Source of the DNA: Gemmatimonadota bacterium
GTDB lineage: Bacteria > Gemmatimonadota > Gemmatimonadetes > Gemmatimonadales > GWC2-71-9
DNA length: 64,000 nucleotides
Assembly: GCA_040388535.1 (NCBI GenBank)
Contig: JAZKBR010000004.1
Location: 248,001 to 312,000, forward strand
Direction: 5' to 3'
Part shown: positions 31,734-40,286 of the stretch, one piece after another
Position numbering within the stretch: the stretch's first letter is position 1
How the letters are laid out: each line of letters opens with the position of its first letter
The notes under the pieces: generated by a model
Told to the model about the DNA's origin: nothing
Databases searched by the model: none
The model's input: the letters and a program-made list of their open reading frames with translations, nothing else
Translations under genes and position numbers: made by a program

Positions 31734-34181
31734 TCAGTCCTCGCCGACCGGGCCGTAGCCCGTCCCTGCGTAGTACCCGCCGTAGGCATCGGCACGGCGC
31801 GTGTCGAAGTCATTGAGGACCGTGCCCATCACCTTGGCCCGGACGCTCGCGAGCTGCTCCATCGCGAACTTGACGGCACCCCGCTCCGTCTTGTTGCCGC
31901 GCGCCACCAGCAGGACACCATCGGCGTGTGGTGCGAGCACCAGCGCATCGGCCACGTTGTTCACCGGCGGCGAATCGATGAGGATGGTGTCGTAGAGCGG
32001 CTCGACCGCCTCGAGCAGATCCGTCAACCGATGTGACGACAACAGTTCTGCCGGGTTCGGCGGCACCGTACCGGTGCTGATCATGTCGATGCGGCCGATG
32101 CCGTCGAAGGAGAGTGGCTGCAGCACGGCGGCGAGCTCGGCGCGGCCAGTCAGCAGTTCCGAAAGCCCGGGTTGGCGCACACCGCCGAGAGTACGATGCA
32201 ATGCCCCGCGCCGCATGTCGGCATCGATCACCAGCACTTTCAGCTTCTGCTGCGCCAGGGAGGCCGCAAGGTTTGCGGTCGAGGTGGACTTGCCGTCGCC
32301 CGGCGTTGGCGACGTGATCACCACGATCTTCGGCGGGCGCTCGGCCAGCGCAAAGGCGAGTGAGGTCCGCAGCGCGCGGTAGGCCTCGAGCACGGTCGAG
32401 GCCGGATGACTCGCGGCCACGAGCGATGTCGAGGCAACGGCGCCACCCGCGGCCTGGGCCTCGATCTGCGCAGCAGTGGGTCGGCGCAGTCGACCGGTGG
32501 TGGTCGCACGCTCGGGCTGGAAATGCGGGATGACGCCGAGCACCGGCACCGAGGCCGCACGCTGGAGGTCCTCGCGCGAATGCACCTTGTTGTCGAGCAG
32601 TTCCCGGGCGAAGACGGCGCCGACCGAGAGGAAGAGGCCCACGAGCAGGGCGAGCGCGAGGTTCACCGCCCGGCGAGGCGAAACCGGCTGTTCGGGGAGG
32701 ATCGCCTTGTCGACGACCTGTGCGCTCGGGTCCTCAACCGCTTGCGCGATTTCGGCCTCCTTCAGGCGCGTCTGCAACAGCGTCGAGAGATCGCCGAGCA
32801 CGCTGGTGCTTCGCATCAATCGAGCGAGTTGTACTTCCTTGGCGGGTATCGCGCTGAGCTGACTCCCCGACTGGGCAAGCGTGCGATCGTAGGCCGCCAC
32901 CTGGGCCCGCAGACCATCGGTGTAACTCACGACCAGCCCGCGGATCTGCCCTTCTACGCCATTGATCTGGCCCGTGAGCGTGATCACGTCCGGGTCGCGC
33001 ATGGTACGGCGCGTGAGCAGCGTCGCGCGCTGATTTTCGAGGGTGGTCATCGACGCGAGCAGCACCGAAACGGTCTGGTTCCGCAGCAGCGTCGGGAAGG
33101 CGAGCAGTCGGCGATAGGCGGAGCCGCCGTTCGAATCGGCTCCCGCGGCGAGATTGCGCACCAGCACCGAATCAAGCGCCTGCAACTCGGAGGCGACTTC
33201 GTCACGCTCGGCCTTGAGTTCGGCAAGCTTGCCGACCGAGACCTGCGCCTGCGTCTCGATGGCGACCACCTGCGCCCCTTCACGGAAGACCTTGAGCGAT
33301 TCTTCCGCGCTCCGCAATTCGATCCCCAGGGTATCCATCTGGGCGCGAAGGAAATCCACGGTGCTGCGTGCACCAGTGCGGCGCGTGCCGACTCGCTGGC
33401 TCAGGAAGACGGAGAGCAGCTCATTGGGGACCGCAGCGGCGACTTCGGGATCGGAATGCCGGAAGCGCACGGTGATGATGTTCGCATCGCGGTTGGGTCG
33501 GCTCACCCGGAGTTGATCGACAAACGATCGCGTCGCCGCGGTGGGCGCAACGAGGGACAGGACGACGCGTGGGTACGAGGCGATGCCCCGCGCGAGGACC
33601 AGCTTCGCCGGACCGACCTGCACCGTATCACCCGGTTTCGCGACGACCGTCTGCCCGTGCGGACCGGCAATCGTGGTGCGGCCGCCCGAGGTTTCGATGA
33701 CGATCTGCCCGGTATCGGCGGTGGCGTCGATCAGCGCCGAAGCAATGAGCCGGCTGCGAGGCACCCGGCGCGGCTCGACGACGCCGAGGCGCATCCCGAG
33801 TCGAGCGACGACGCTGTCGGCGAAGGCACGGCTCTTCAGCACTTCGACTTCGGTATTGACTTCGCTTCCCTGGCCGCGGAGATCCTTGAGGACCTCGAGA
33901 CCGGGGACCGCCGATTCGCTCTCGGCGATCCGCAGCGAAGCGGCAGCTTCATAGACTGGCGTCATCCGGTCGGTGAGATACCAGCCGGCCGCTCCAGCCA
34001 CCCCGACGCAAAGCAGGATGAGAAACCAGTGCCGTCGCAGGATGGCCCAGATGACCCGGAGCTCGAGCCGCTCTTCGCTGGGTGGCGGCGGGTAGCCGCC
34101 GAACCCGGTAGCGAAGTTCGGATCGAAGGGAACGATCGGCGCGCTGGCCGGGTTTTGCCGCGCAGGCAGGGGGGATGCCAT
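31734..34181 (-). CDS. wzc: Polysaccharide co-polymerase / tyrosine autokinase (Wzc-like BY-kinase)
   Basis: An 815-residue inner-membrane protein controlling capsule chain length and export. Order: cytosolic Pro-rich tail, first membrane segment (HWFLILLCVGVAGAAGWYLT), large periplasmic Wzz domain with coiled coils, second membrane segment (AVNLALALLVGLFLSVGAVFARELL), then the BY-kinase domain with P-loop SPTPGDGKSTST near residue 625 and DADMRRG (Walker A'). The C-terminus has a Tyr cluster, YGGYYAGTGYGPVGED, the autophosphorylation sites. It is separated by 3 bases from wza and is followed by the dehydratase. Its partner phosphatase is not adjacent; a CpsB/CapC-type enzyme is at 50833. Confidence 0.95.
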   Translation of the reverse strand: MASPLPARQNPASAPIVPFDPNFATGFGGYPPPPSEERLELRVIWAILRRHWFLILLCVGVAGAAGWYLTDRMTPVYEAAASLRIAESESAVPGLEVLKDLRGQGSEVNTEVEVLKSRAFADSVVARLGMRLGVVEPRRVPRSRLIASALIDATADTGQIVIETSGGRTTIAGPHGQTVVAKPGDTVQVGPAKLVLARGIASYPRVVLSLVAPTAATRSFVDQLRVSRPNRDANIITVRFRHSDPEVAAAVPNELLSVFLSQRVGTRRTGARSTVDFLRAQMDTLGIELRSAEESLKVFREGAQVVAIETQAQVSVGKLAELKAERDEVASELQALDSVLVRNLAAGADSNGGSAYRRLLAFPTLLRNQTVSVLLASMTTLENQRATLLTRRTMRDPDVITLTGQINGVEGQIRGLVVSYTDGLRAQVAAYDRTLAQSGSQLSAIPAKEVQLARLMRSTSVLGDLSTLLQTRLKEAEIAQAVEDPSAQVVDKAILPEQPVSPRRAVNLALALLVGLFLSVGAVFARELLDNKVHSREDLQRAASVPVLGVIPHFQPERATTTGRLRRPTAAQIEAQAAGGAVASTSLVAASHPASTVLEAYRALRTSLAFALAERPPKIVVITSPTPGDGKSTSTANLAASLAQQKLKVLVIDADMRRGALHRTLGGVRQPGLSELLTGRAELAAVLQPLSFDGIGRIDMISTGTVPPNPAELLSSHRLTDLLEAVEPLYDTILIDSPPVNNVADALVLAPHADGVLLVARGNKTERGAVKFAMEQLASVRAKVMGTVLNDFDTRRADAYGGYYAGTGYGPVGED

Positions 34182-34184
34182 GGG

Positions 34185-34811
34185 TTACCGCGTCAGGACG
34201 ATGGTGGTGACCGTTGCGGTGGCGCCGATCAAGGTAGAAACGAGCCAGGTGTTGCGGGAAAGCCAGCTACGCTGGGGCACGAAGAGCTGATCGCCCGACC
34301 GGAGCCGCAGGTCGGCGATGATCGACGCTCGGTCCAGCGATGCCAGGGAACGGGTGCTGCCGCGACGGAGCTCGACTCGATCGCGCCGACCGTCGGGAGA
34401 CGCTCCGCCAGCGAGCGCCAGGGCGTCGGAGACCGTCATTGACGGGTCGACCGGATAGAGCCCCGGCTTCAGGACGGAGCCAGTCACCGAGATCCTCCGG
34501 AGCACGGTTACCTCGACCACCGGGTCGCGAAGGAACTCCCCGAATGCCCGGGTAAGCCGGGGTCGGATCGAATCGGCGGGCCAGCTCGATACCGCAATCG
34601 TCCCGAGCCGAGGCAAGGTGACGGACCCGCGCTCATCGAGTGGGAACTCGCCCGACATCTCGGGTTCCTGGAAGATCCGCAACCGAAGCACATCGCCCGG
34701 ACGAAGGGGATCGCCTGAACCGGCCTGCTGGGCACTTCCCGCCTGAAGGGCGGCGCAGAGGAGGGCGAGGATAAGCCCACCCGTCCGACCAACGGCCTGC
34801 CAATAGTGCAT
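34185..34811 (-). CDS. Short polysaccharide export protein (Wza-like, Poly_export/SLBB)
   Basis: A 208-residue periplasmic protein with signal peptide LILALLCAALQAGSAQQ, a Poly_export domain (DPLRPGDVLRLRIFQEPEMSGEF, GTIAVSS) and one SLBB segment (ISVTGSVLKPGLYPVDPSMTVSDALALAGG). It ends in LVSTLIGATATVTTIVLTR, a hydrophobic tail. E. coli Wza has about 379 residues and ends in an outer-membrane helical barrel; that part and the lipobox of a lipoprotein are not evident here. It may need a separate barrel protein to cross the outer membrane. It is 3 bases upstream of wzc. Confidence 0.9.
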   Translation of the reverse strand: MHYWQAVGRTGGLILALLCAALQAGSAQQAGSGDPLRPGDVLRLRIFQEPEMSGEFPLDERGSVTLPRLGTIAVSSWPADSIRPRLTRAFGEFLRDPVVEVTVLRRISVTGSVLKPGLYPVDPSMTVSDALALAGGASPDGRRDRVELRRGSTRSLASLDRASIIADLRLRSGDQLFVPQRSWLSRNTWLVSTLIGATATVTTIVLTR

Positions 34812-34823
34812 CAGAAACCCTCC

Positions 34824-35831
34824 TCAGGCCCCGTAGTACTCCCGATACCACTCGACGAATCGTGCCACGCCGACGGTTATCGGCGTTCCGGGGTGAAAAC
34901 TGCAGTCGCGGGACAGATCCGTGACATCCGCGTAGGTCGCCGGGACGTCGCCGGGCTGCATCGGCAGGAAGTTCTTCTCCGCAACCTTCCCCAGGTTGGC
35001 CTCAAGGGCGCCGATGAGTTCCATGAGCTCGTTCGGGGCACTGTTGCCAATGTTGTACAGCTGGTAGGGCGCCGGACTGGTCGCGGGATCGGGATGCACC
35101 GAGTCCCAGTCGGGGTTCGGTCGGGCGATGCGATCCGACGCTCGCACGACGCCTTCAACGATGTCCGCCACGTAGGTGAAATCGCGCTGCATCTTGCCGT
35201 GGTTGAAGACGTCGATCGGACGCCCCTCGAGAATCGCCTTGGTAAAGAGGAAGAGCGCCATGTCCGGGCGACCCCACGGCCCATAGACCGTGAAGAAGCG
35301 CAGCCCCGTGGCATGCAGGTCGTAGAGATGGGCGTAGGAATGGGCCATCAGCTCGTTGGCCTTCTTGGTCGCGGCATAGAGCGAGACCGGGTGGTCGACG
35401 TTCTGGTGCACCGAAAATGGCATCGCCGTATTGAGCCCGTAGACCGACGAAGTCGAGGCAAAGGTGAGATGCTCAGCCCCGAAATGCCGGCACCCCTCGA
35501 GCACATGGAGAAAGCCCATCACGTTGCTCTGGATGTACGCGTGCGGATGGGTCACCGAATAGCGGACGCCCGCCTGTGCCGCGAGATGAATCACGCGCGG
35601 AAAACGTTCGGCCCGGAAGAGCGCGTCCATGGCCGACTGATCCTCGAGATTGATCTGCACGAAGCGGAAATTGGGATGGCGACGCAGCCGCTCGAGCCGC
35701 GCCTGTTTCAGCGTCGGATCGTAGTAGGAGTTGAGGTTGTCGAGACCGACGACTTCATCGCCGCGGGCCAGCAGTTTTTCGCTCGTGTGGTAGCCGATGA
35801 ATCCGGCTGCGCCAGTAACCAGATGCTTCAT
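34824..35831 (-). CDS. UDP-glucuronate 4-epimerase (LpsL/CapI-like)
   Basis: A 335-residue extended SDR enzyme making UDP-galacturonate from UDP-glucuronate. It starts [46 protein letters not shown]; the [17 protein letters not shown] stretch is characteristic of the glucuronate-epimerase group. Catalytic residues are in STSSVYG and [15 protein letters not shown] (YxxxK), with [20 protein letters not shown] following. It supplies an acidic sugar for the capsule. It is 12 bases upstream of wza in the same direction. Confusion with UDP-glucose 4-epimerase is unlikely from the FTxGRPDMA segment. Confidence 0.92.
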   Translation of the reverse strand: MKHLVTGAAGFIGYHTSEKLLARGDEVVGLDNLNSYYDPTLKQARLERLRRHPNFRFVQINLEDQSAMDALFRAERFPRVIHLAAQAGVRYSVTHPHAYIQSNVMGFLHVLEGCRHFGAEHLTFASTSSVYGLNTAMPFSVHQNVDHPVSLYAATKKANELMAHSYAHLYDLHATGLRFFTVYGPWGRPDMALFLFTKAILEGRPIDVFNHGKMQRDFTYVADIVEGVVRASDRIARPNPDWDSVHPDPATSPAPYQLYNIGNSAPNELMELIGALEANLGKVAEKNFLPMQPGDVPATYADVTDLSRDCSFHPGTPITVGVARFVEWYREYYGA

Positions 35832-35863
35832 GTGCCTCGTCCGATGGGCAGGTCAGTTGCAGG

Positions 35864-37114
35864 TCAGGCCGGGGAAACGTCGATGCCATCCCGGCGGAGT
35901 TGTTCTGTGCGCCACGGCTCGAGCCGCACCGTCACGGCCAGCAAGTCGCCATCGAGCGATTGCCCCAGCACGTCGCCAACCCGGTGGAGCATTCCGAGAC
36001 GCTTCCCGTCCCCTGGACTCAGCAGGACGCGTACCACCGGCCGGACCGCCTCTGCCCTGCCCCGCAGTTCGGCCTTGAGTGGGAAGAGGCCGTCGGTGCG
36101 CATCGTGGTCGTGAAGATCGCGTCAGGGTACCGCTCGCGGGCCCTGGCCGCGAAGGCGGACGGATCCTCGAGCGCATCGAGCTTGTTGAACACGACCAGC
36201 GTCGGCCGCTCGGAAAGGCCCAGCTCCGACAGCACTTCGTGCACGGTATCCAGGTGATCCTCCCACTCGGGATGCGAGGCATCACTGACATGCAAGAGCA
36301 GATCGGACGACCCGGCCTCCTCCAGCGTGGCGCGGAACGAAGCGACCAGATGGTGCGGCAGCTTCCGGATGAATCCCACCGTGTCGCTCAGACGCACTCG
36401 CAGGTTGTCACCGAGGTCGACCTCTCGCGTCAGCGTATCGAGGGTGGCAAAGAGCCGATCCTCGACAAAAATCTCGTGTTCCCCGGAGAGCGCGCGCAGG
36501 ATGCTGGACTTGCCGGCGTTGGTGTAGCCCACGAGGGCAGCCGAGAGCATCGGCGATCGGCCAGCGCGGATCGTCTCGCGGTGACGCGCGACGTCGAGGA
36601 GCTTCTCCCGGAGCAGCGAGATCTTCTGGCGGATCATCCGGCGGTCGGTCTCGAGCTGGGTTTCACCAGGGCCACGCAAGCCGATGCCCCCGCGGGTTCG
36701 TGACAGGTGCGTCCACATCCGCGTGAGCCGCGGCAGCATGTACTGCAGCTGCGCCAGCTCCACCTGCAACTTGGCTTCGTGGGTCCGGGCTCGCGTGGCG
36801 AAGATGTCGAGGATCAGTTCCGCGCGATCCATCACCCGGGTGCCGAGAATTTCCTCCAGCGACTGGCCCTGCGCCGGTGTCAGCTCCTCGTCGAAGATGA
36901 TGAGCGTGGCGTTGGCCGACTTCACCAGCAGGCGCAGCTCCTCGACTTTCCCTTCGCCGATCAAGGTGGAGGCGCTCGCGGTCGCCAGCTGCTGCGTGAG
37001 GATCGCCGCGACATCGGCACCCGCGGTGTCGACCAGCCGGCCCAGTTCCGCGAGATGCTCCTCCATCTTCTGCGCGTCGGGACTGCCTTTCCGCGGCGCG
37101 GCAACGAGGATCAC
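35864..37114 (-). CDS. hflX: GTPase HflX
   Basis: HflX is a ribosome-associated GTPase that splits stalled ribosomes under stress. The 416-residue protein begins at GTG 37114 with MILVAAPRKG; a shorter N-terminus than in E. coli. The middle has GIGLRGPGETQLETDRRMIR, the HflX signature, then G1 GYTNAGKS at 196-203, DTVGFIRKLPHHLVASF (G3) and NKLD (G4). It is flanked by capsule genes, 26 bases downstream of the WecA/WbpL-like gene, so it is transcribed with them or from a promoter inside the upstream gene. No link to polysaccharide synthesis is evident. Confidence 0.95.
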   Translation of the reverse strand: MILVAAPRKGSPDAQKMEEHLAELGRLVDTAGADVAAILTQQLATASASTLIGEGKVEELRLLVKSANATLIIFDEELTPAQGQSLEEILGTRVMDRAELILDIFATRARTHEAKLQVELAQLQYMLPRLTRMWTHLSRTRGGIGLRGPGETQLETDRRMIRQKISLLREKLLDVARHRETIRAGRSPMLSAALVGYTNAGKSSILRALSGEHEIFVEDRLFATLDTLTREVDLGDNLRVRLSDTVGFIRKLPHHLVASFRATLEEAGSSDLLLHVSDASHPEWEDHLDTVHEVLSELGLSERPTLVVFNKLDALEDPSAFAARARERYPDAIFTTTMRTDGLFPLKAELRGRAEAVRPVVRVLLSPGDGKRLGMLHRVGDVLGQSLDGDLLAVTVRLEPWRTEQLRRDGIDVSPA

Positions 37115-37140
37115 ACGTTCGCGAGGGGGAATGACGTCAA

Positions 37141-38226
37141 TCAGTGACCGGATGTGATCGCTCCAGATATGGTCGGGATGTCAGAAGATAGCCCCGCGCG
37201 CGCCTGTCGTTCGGCCTGCTGTACGAGTGCCGGGAGGGTCACGCAGGTGACGATGACTGCAACCCAGGCGAGCACGCCCCCGAGCACGCTCTCCCCCGCC
37301 AGCCCGACCGCCCCCGCACCCGTCGCCAGGGCGAGCAGACCATAGAGGCGTGCAGTGCGGCGATGACTCCACCCCGCCAGCACGAGGCGCTGGTAGTAAT
37401 GACTCCGATGGCCCTCAAAAATGTTTTCACCACGCCCCAGCCGCAGCAGCATGGTGACCCCGGCATCAAAGAGAAATGGCCACACAATGAGGACTCCGGC
37501 GGGCGCAGCCCAGCCCGCACGATGCGTCAGGGCACTCGCGACCAGGGGTATTGTCGCGAAGAGCATCCCCAGCGTGGCGCTGCCCACGTCGCCCATGAAG
37601 ATCCGGGCCGGATGCCAGTTGAACCAGAGAAAGGTGGCACACCCGGCCGAGATCATCAGCCCCAGGAGGGTGATGGTCGGCTGATGGATCCCATACCCGA
37701 TCATGCCCCACGCCAGCCCCCCGACGAGCCCCTGGGTCGCGGCGATACCGTCGATGCCATCGAGAAAGTTGTAGGCGTTGGTGAGCGCGAGACACCAGAA
37801 GACCGACAGCAGCAAGCCCGACAGGGGCACCCAGTAGAGCCCGAGGAGGGGAATCATCACCACTTCGAAGGGGCCAACGACCCAGAGGAGCATCACGGTC
37901 GCTGCGGCCTGCACCAGCAGCCGGAGCCGGTACGGCAGCGAATAGAGGTCATCGAGAAAGGAGACAACGGTCACGATCGCCACCACCAGCATGACCGCGA
38001 CCGGGGGAAGATCTCCCGCGTCATCCTGAAAGCGCCACCACACGAGGCTCCCTGCGATCAGCCCGAGCCAGATCCCGAGCCCACCCCCGCGAGGGGTGGC
38101 AACGAGATGCGAACTCCGGGCATTGGGCTTGTCGAGCAACGCTTCGCCACCGACGACGAGCATCAGGAGCACCGTGACAAAAGTCACGACAGCCGTCACC
38201 GCCACAATGCCGAGCATTGCACCCAT
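37141..38226 (-). CDS. Initiating polyprenyl-phosphate sugar-1-phosphate transferase (WecA/WbpL-like)
   Basis: A 361-residue membrane protein of the MraY/WecA family. It has about 10-11 hydrophobic segments and the catalytic motifs FLDDLYSLP (DDxxS), NAYNFLDGIDG (the NxxNxxDGIDGL region) and FMGDVGS; WPFLFDAG and EGHRSHYYQRLV follow. Such enzymes load the first sugar phosphate onto undecaprenyl phosphate at the inner face of the cytoplasmic membrane. Because a WbpM-like dehydratase and a 4-keto reductase are in the same locus, the primed sugar is inferred to be QuiNAc or FucNAc, as in WbpL. ATG 38226 starts MGAMLGIVAVTAVV, 2 bases after the reductase stop. Confidence 0.92.
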   Translation of the reverse strand: MGAMLGIVAVTAVVTFVTVLLMLVVGGEALLDKPNARSSHLVATPRGGGLGIWLGLIAGSLVWWRFQDDAGDLPPVAVMLVVAIVTVVSFLDDLYSLPYRLRLLVQAAATVMLLWVVGPFEVVMIPLLGLYWVPLSGLLLSVFWCLALTNAYNFLDGIDGIAATQGLVGGLAWGMIGYGIHQPTITLLGLMISAGCATFLWFNWHPARIFMGDVGSATLGMLFATIPLVASALTHRAGWAAPAGVLIVWPFLFDAGVTMLLRLGRGENIFEGHRSHYYQRLVLAGWSHRRTARLYGLLALATGAGAVGLAGESVLGGVLAWVAVIVTCVTLPALVQQAERQARAGLSSDIPTISGAITSGH

Positions 38227-38228
38227 GA

Positions 38229-39152
38229 TCACTCGCCTCCGTCGCGCGCGACACGTCGCAAGCCATCTCGCGCCGAGAGCCGCGGCACCCACCCGGTCAT
38301 CGCAGTGGTGTGCTCGAGCGACACCTCGAGCGAATCGAGCACTCGTCCTGCATACGCCTCACGGCCGAGGGCGCGGGCCGCGCCCCGAAGCCATCGCTCG
38401 GGCAAAGGCCAGAGGAGTGCGCGACTTCCTGCTCCGTCCGCCAAAGCGCGAGCGATTTCCGGCGTGCTCAGCAAGGGTTCGTCTCGCAGCAGCAGCACCT
38501 GCCCGGCCGCGCCGGGCGCCATCGAGGCCTTGAGCAACGCGTCGACAAGATTCTCGATCCCGAGCACTGCGCGGCGATTCCTGATCGCCGCGAGTGGCAA
38601 CGGTATCCGCCATCTGAGCAACCGCAACAGCATTGCGAGGTTTCCTCCCGCACCGGGGCCGTGCACCAGCGGCGGGCGAACGATCACCAGCTCCATCGTG
38701 CTTCCCAGTACCAGCTCGCGCAAGCCAACCTCTGCTTCGGCCTTGGATGCCGCGTACGCATCGGCAGGTGCGAGCGGGTCATCGTGTGAGAAGGGGCGGC
38801 CGGTGGTTCGCTCCCCGAGCACCTTGACGGTCGAGATGAAGACGAAGCGCCGAACCCCGGCCGTGAGCGCTGCACGAGCGAGGGCGAGAGTGCCGCTACA
38901 GTTGATGCGGCGGAACGCCTGTGCATCGGCGGTACCGGTGGAATCCATTACGTGCACCATCGCGGCGCAGTGAATGACCGTCTCGACGCCCGCAAACAAC
39001 GTCGGGTCGAAGCTGGCTTCCGCCAGATCGCCCATGGCCCGCTTCCCCTTGCCACCACGGCGGGTGATCTGCGCGACGGTAATTCCGCGCCGACTCGCCT
39101 CGGCCGAGAGCGCAGTGCCGACGAAGCCGTCGGCGCCAGTTACGCCGAGCAT
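38229..39152 (-). CDS. NAD-dependent 4-keto-sugar reductase/epimerase (WbpV/WbpK-like SDR)
   Basis: A 307-residue extended SDR beginning MLGVTGADGFVGTALSAEASRRG, with HCAAMVHVMDS and catalytic STVKVLGE and YAASKAEAEVGLREL. This matches the short WbpV/WbpK/WreQ group which reduce the 4-keto sugar produced by WbpM-type dehydratases to UDP-QuiNAc or UDP-FucNAc. It precedes the initiating transferase by 2 bases and starts 13 bases inside the upstream glycosyltransferase. Position between the GT4 and the transferase supports a committed pathway. Product stereochemistry (quinovose or fucose configuration) cannot be told. Confidence 0.85.
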   Translation of the reverse strand: MLGVTGADGFVGTALSAEASRRGITVAQITRRGGKGKRAMGDLAEASFDPTLFAGVETVIHCAAMVHVMDSTGTADAQAFRRINCSGTLALARAALTAGVRRFVFISTVKVLGERTTGRPFSHDDPLAPADAYAASKAEAEVGLRELVLGSTMELVIVRPPLVHGPGAGGNLAMLLRLLRWRIPLPLAAIRNRRAVLGIENLVDALLKASMAPGAAGQVLLLRDEPLLSTPEIARALADGAGSRALLWPLPERWLRGAARALGREAYAGRVLDSLEVSLEHTTAMTGWVPRLSARDGLRRVARDGGE

Positions 39153-40285
39153 TGCATCAACTCACGGTAGAGCGCAACGGCGCGGGTCCCGGCGATCTGG
39201 TCGGAAAACTCAGCCTCGGCGCGACGCCGCCCCGCCGCACCCATTGACTGAAGCCGGGCCGAGTCGCCGAGCAACGACCGGATCGCCGCGGCGAGCGCGG
39301 CTCCATCTCGCGGCGGCACCAGAAGACCGTTGACTCCATCTGCGACCACCTCTCGGCAGCCCGGAACTGCAGTGGTGATGATCGGTCGGCCAGCTGCGGC
39401 AGCTTCGAGCAGCGCCTTCGGCATTCCCTCGCGATAGCTGGGGAGCACGACAAGAGTGGCCCGCTGCAGTAGTGATGGCATGTCGTTGACGTGGTCGAGC
39501 CATTCGACGGCGCCCTCCGCCACCCACGTCGCAAGCTCCGACGCTGCGAGCGCATCCGGATTCGCATCGTCGCGTCGACCGGCAAGGACGAAACGGGCAG
39601 GCACCCCCGCTGCACGGCACTCGCGAGCGGCGGCCACGAACTCACGGACGCCTTTGGTTACCAGCATTCGGGCCGGCAACACGACGAGCGGAGTACCACC
39701 CGGTAGCGGCGAAGGATTGAAGCGCTCGAGATCGACACCGCTCCCGCGAATCGTACGCAACCGGTTCGGTGTCGTCATCCGGCGACGGAGCAGGACGGCA
39801 CCATCATCATCGTTCTGCACCAGGACCATCGTGCAGGGGCCTCTGGTCACCGGCCGCAGCAACTGCTCGAGCAGAAATCGCTTCGCCGGAGAAGCACCGC
39901 CCTCGGTATAGAGGTGCCCAAGTCCCGCAAATGCCTGGACAACGCGCCTGATACCCGCCTGCCGTGCGGCCCAGCCACCATACAACATCGGCTTGATGCC
40001 GACATGATGCACAATATCAGGGCGATACTCGCGATAGAGCCTCGTCAGAGCTGACATCGCCGCCCACTCGGCGCCAAGGCCCCGGTTTTCGCGCGCCATC
40101 GGCACTGCCACGACTTCCGCACCGGCAGCTGCGATGAGACTCGCGTGCTCGCGGACTCGAGTCGCGGCAACCACACGCCATCCGTCGGCGACCGCCGCTC
40201 TGACGAGTGGCAGGCGATGGCTGGCGAGGTACCAGTCTTCGGTAACCACCAGCAGGACGGTGCCTGACGCGCCGGCGTTCGGCAT
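39140..40285 (-). CDS. Glycosyltransferase family 4 protein (WbpX/Cap1F-like)
   Basis: A 381-residue GT4 enzyme with MPNAGASGTVLLVVTEDWYLASHRLPLVRAAVADGWRV at the N-terminus; this opening and VHHVGIKPMLYGGWAARQAG are typical of second-step glycosyltransferases adding sugars to undecaprenyl-PP-FucNAc/QuiNAc. The C-terminal domain has LPARMLVTKGVREFVAAA and the E-x7-E motif PSYREGMPKALLEAAAAGRPIITT. It is cytoplasmic or membrane-associated. ATG 40285 lies 1 base after the upstream gene's stop; its own stop falls 13 bases within the next gene. Confidence 0.93.
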   Translation of the reverse strand: MPNAGASGTVLLVVTEDWYLASHRLPLVRAAVADGWRVVAATRVREHASLIAAAGAEVVAVPMARENRGLGAEWAAMSALTRLYREYRPDIVHHVGIKPMLYGGWAARQAGIRRVVQAFAGLGHLYTEGGASPAKRFLLEQLLRPVTRGPCTMVLVQNDDDGAVLLRRRMTTPNRLRTIRGSGVDLERFNPSPLPGGTPLVVLPARMLVTKGVREFVAAARECRAAGVPARFVLAGRRDDANPDALAASELATWVAEGAVEWLDHVNDMPSLLQRATLVVLPSYREGMPKALLEAAAAGRPIITTAVPGCREVVADGVNGLLVPPRDGAALAAAIRSLLGDSARLQSMGAAGRRRAEAEFSDQIAGTRAVALYRELMQCSA

Positions 40286-40286
40286 C

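Noticed and set aside
37114-37140. Upstream extension of hflX to an earlier start
   Set aside because: No ATG, GTG or TTG is in frame between 37114 and the stop of the upstream gene; only an ATT at 37141.
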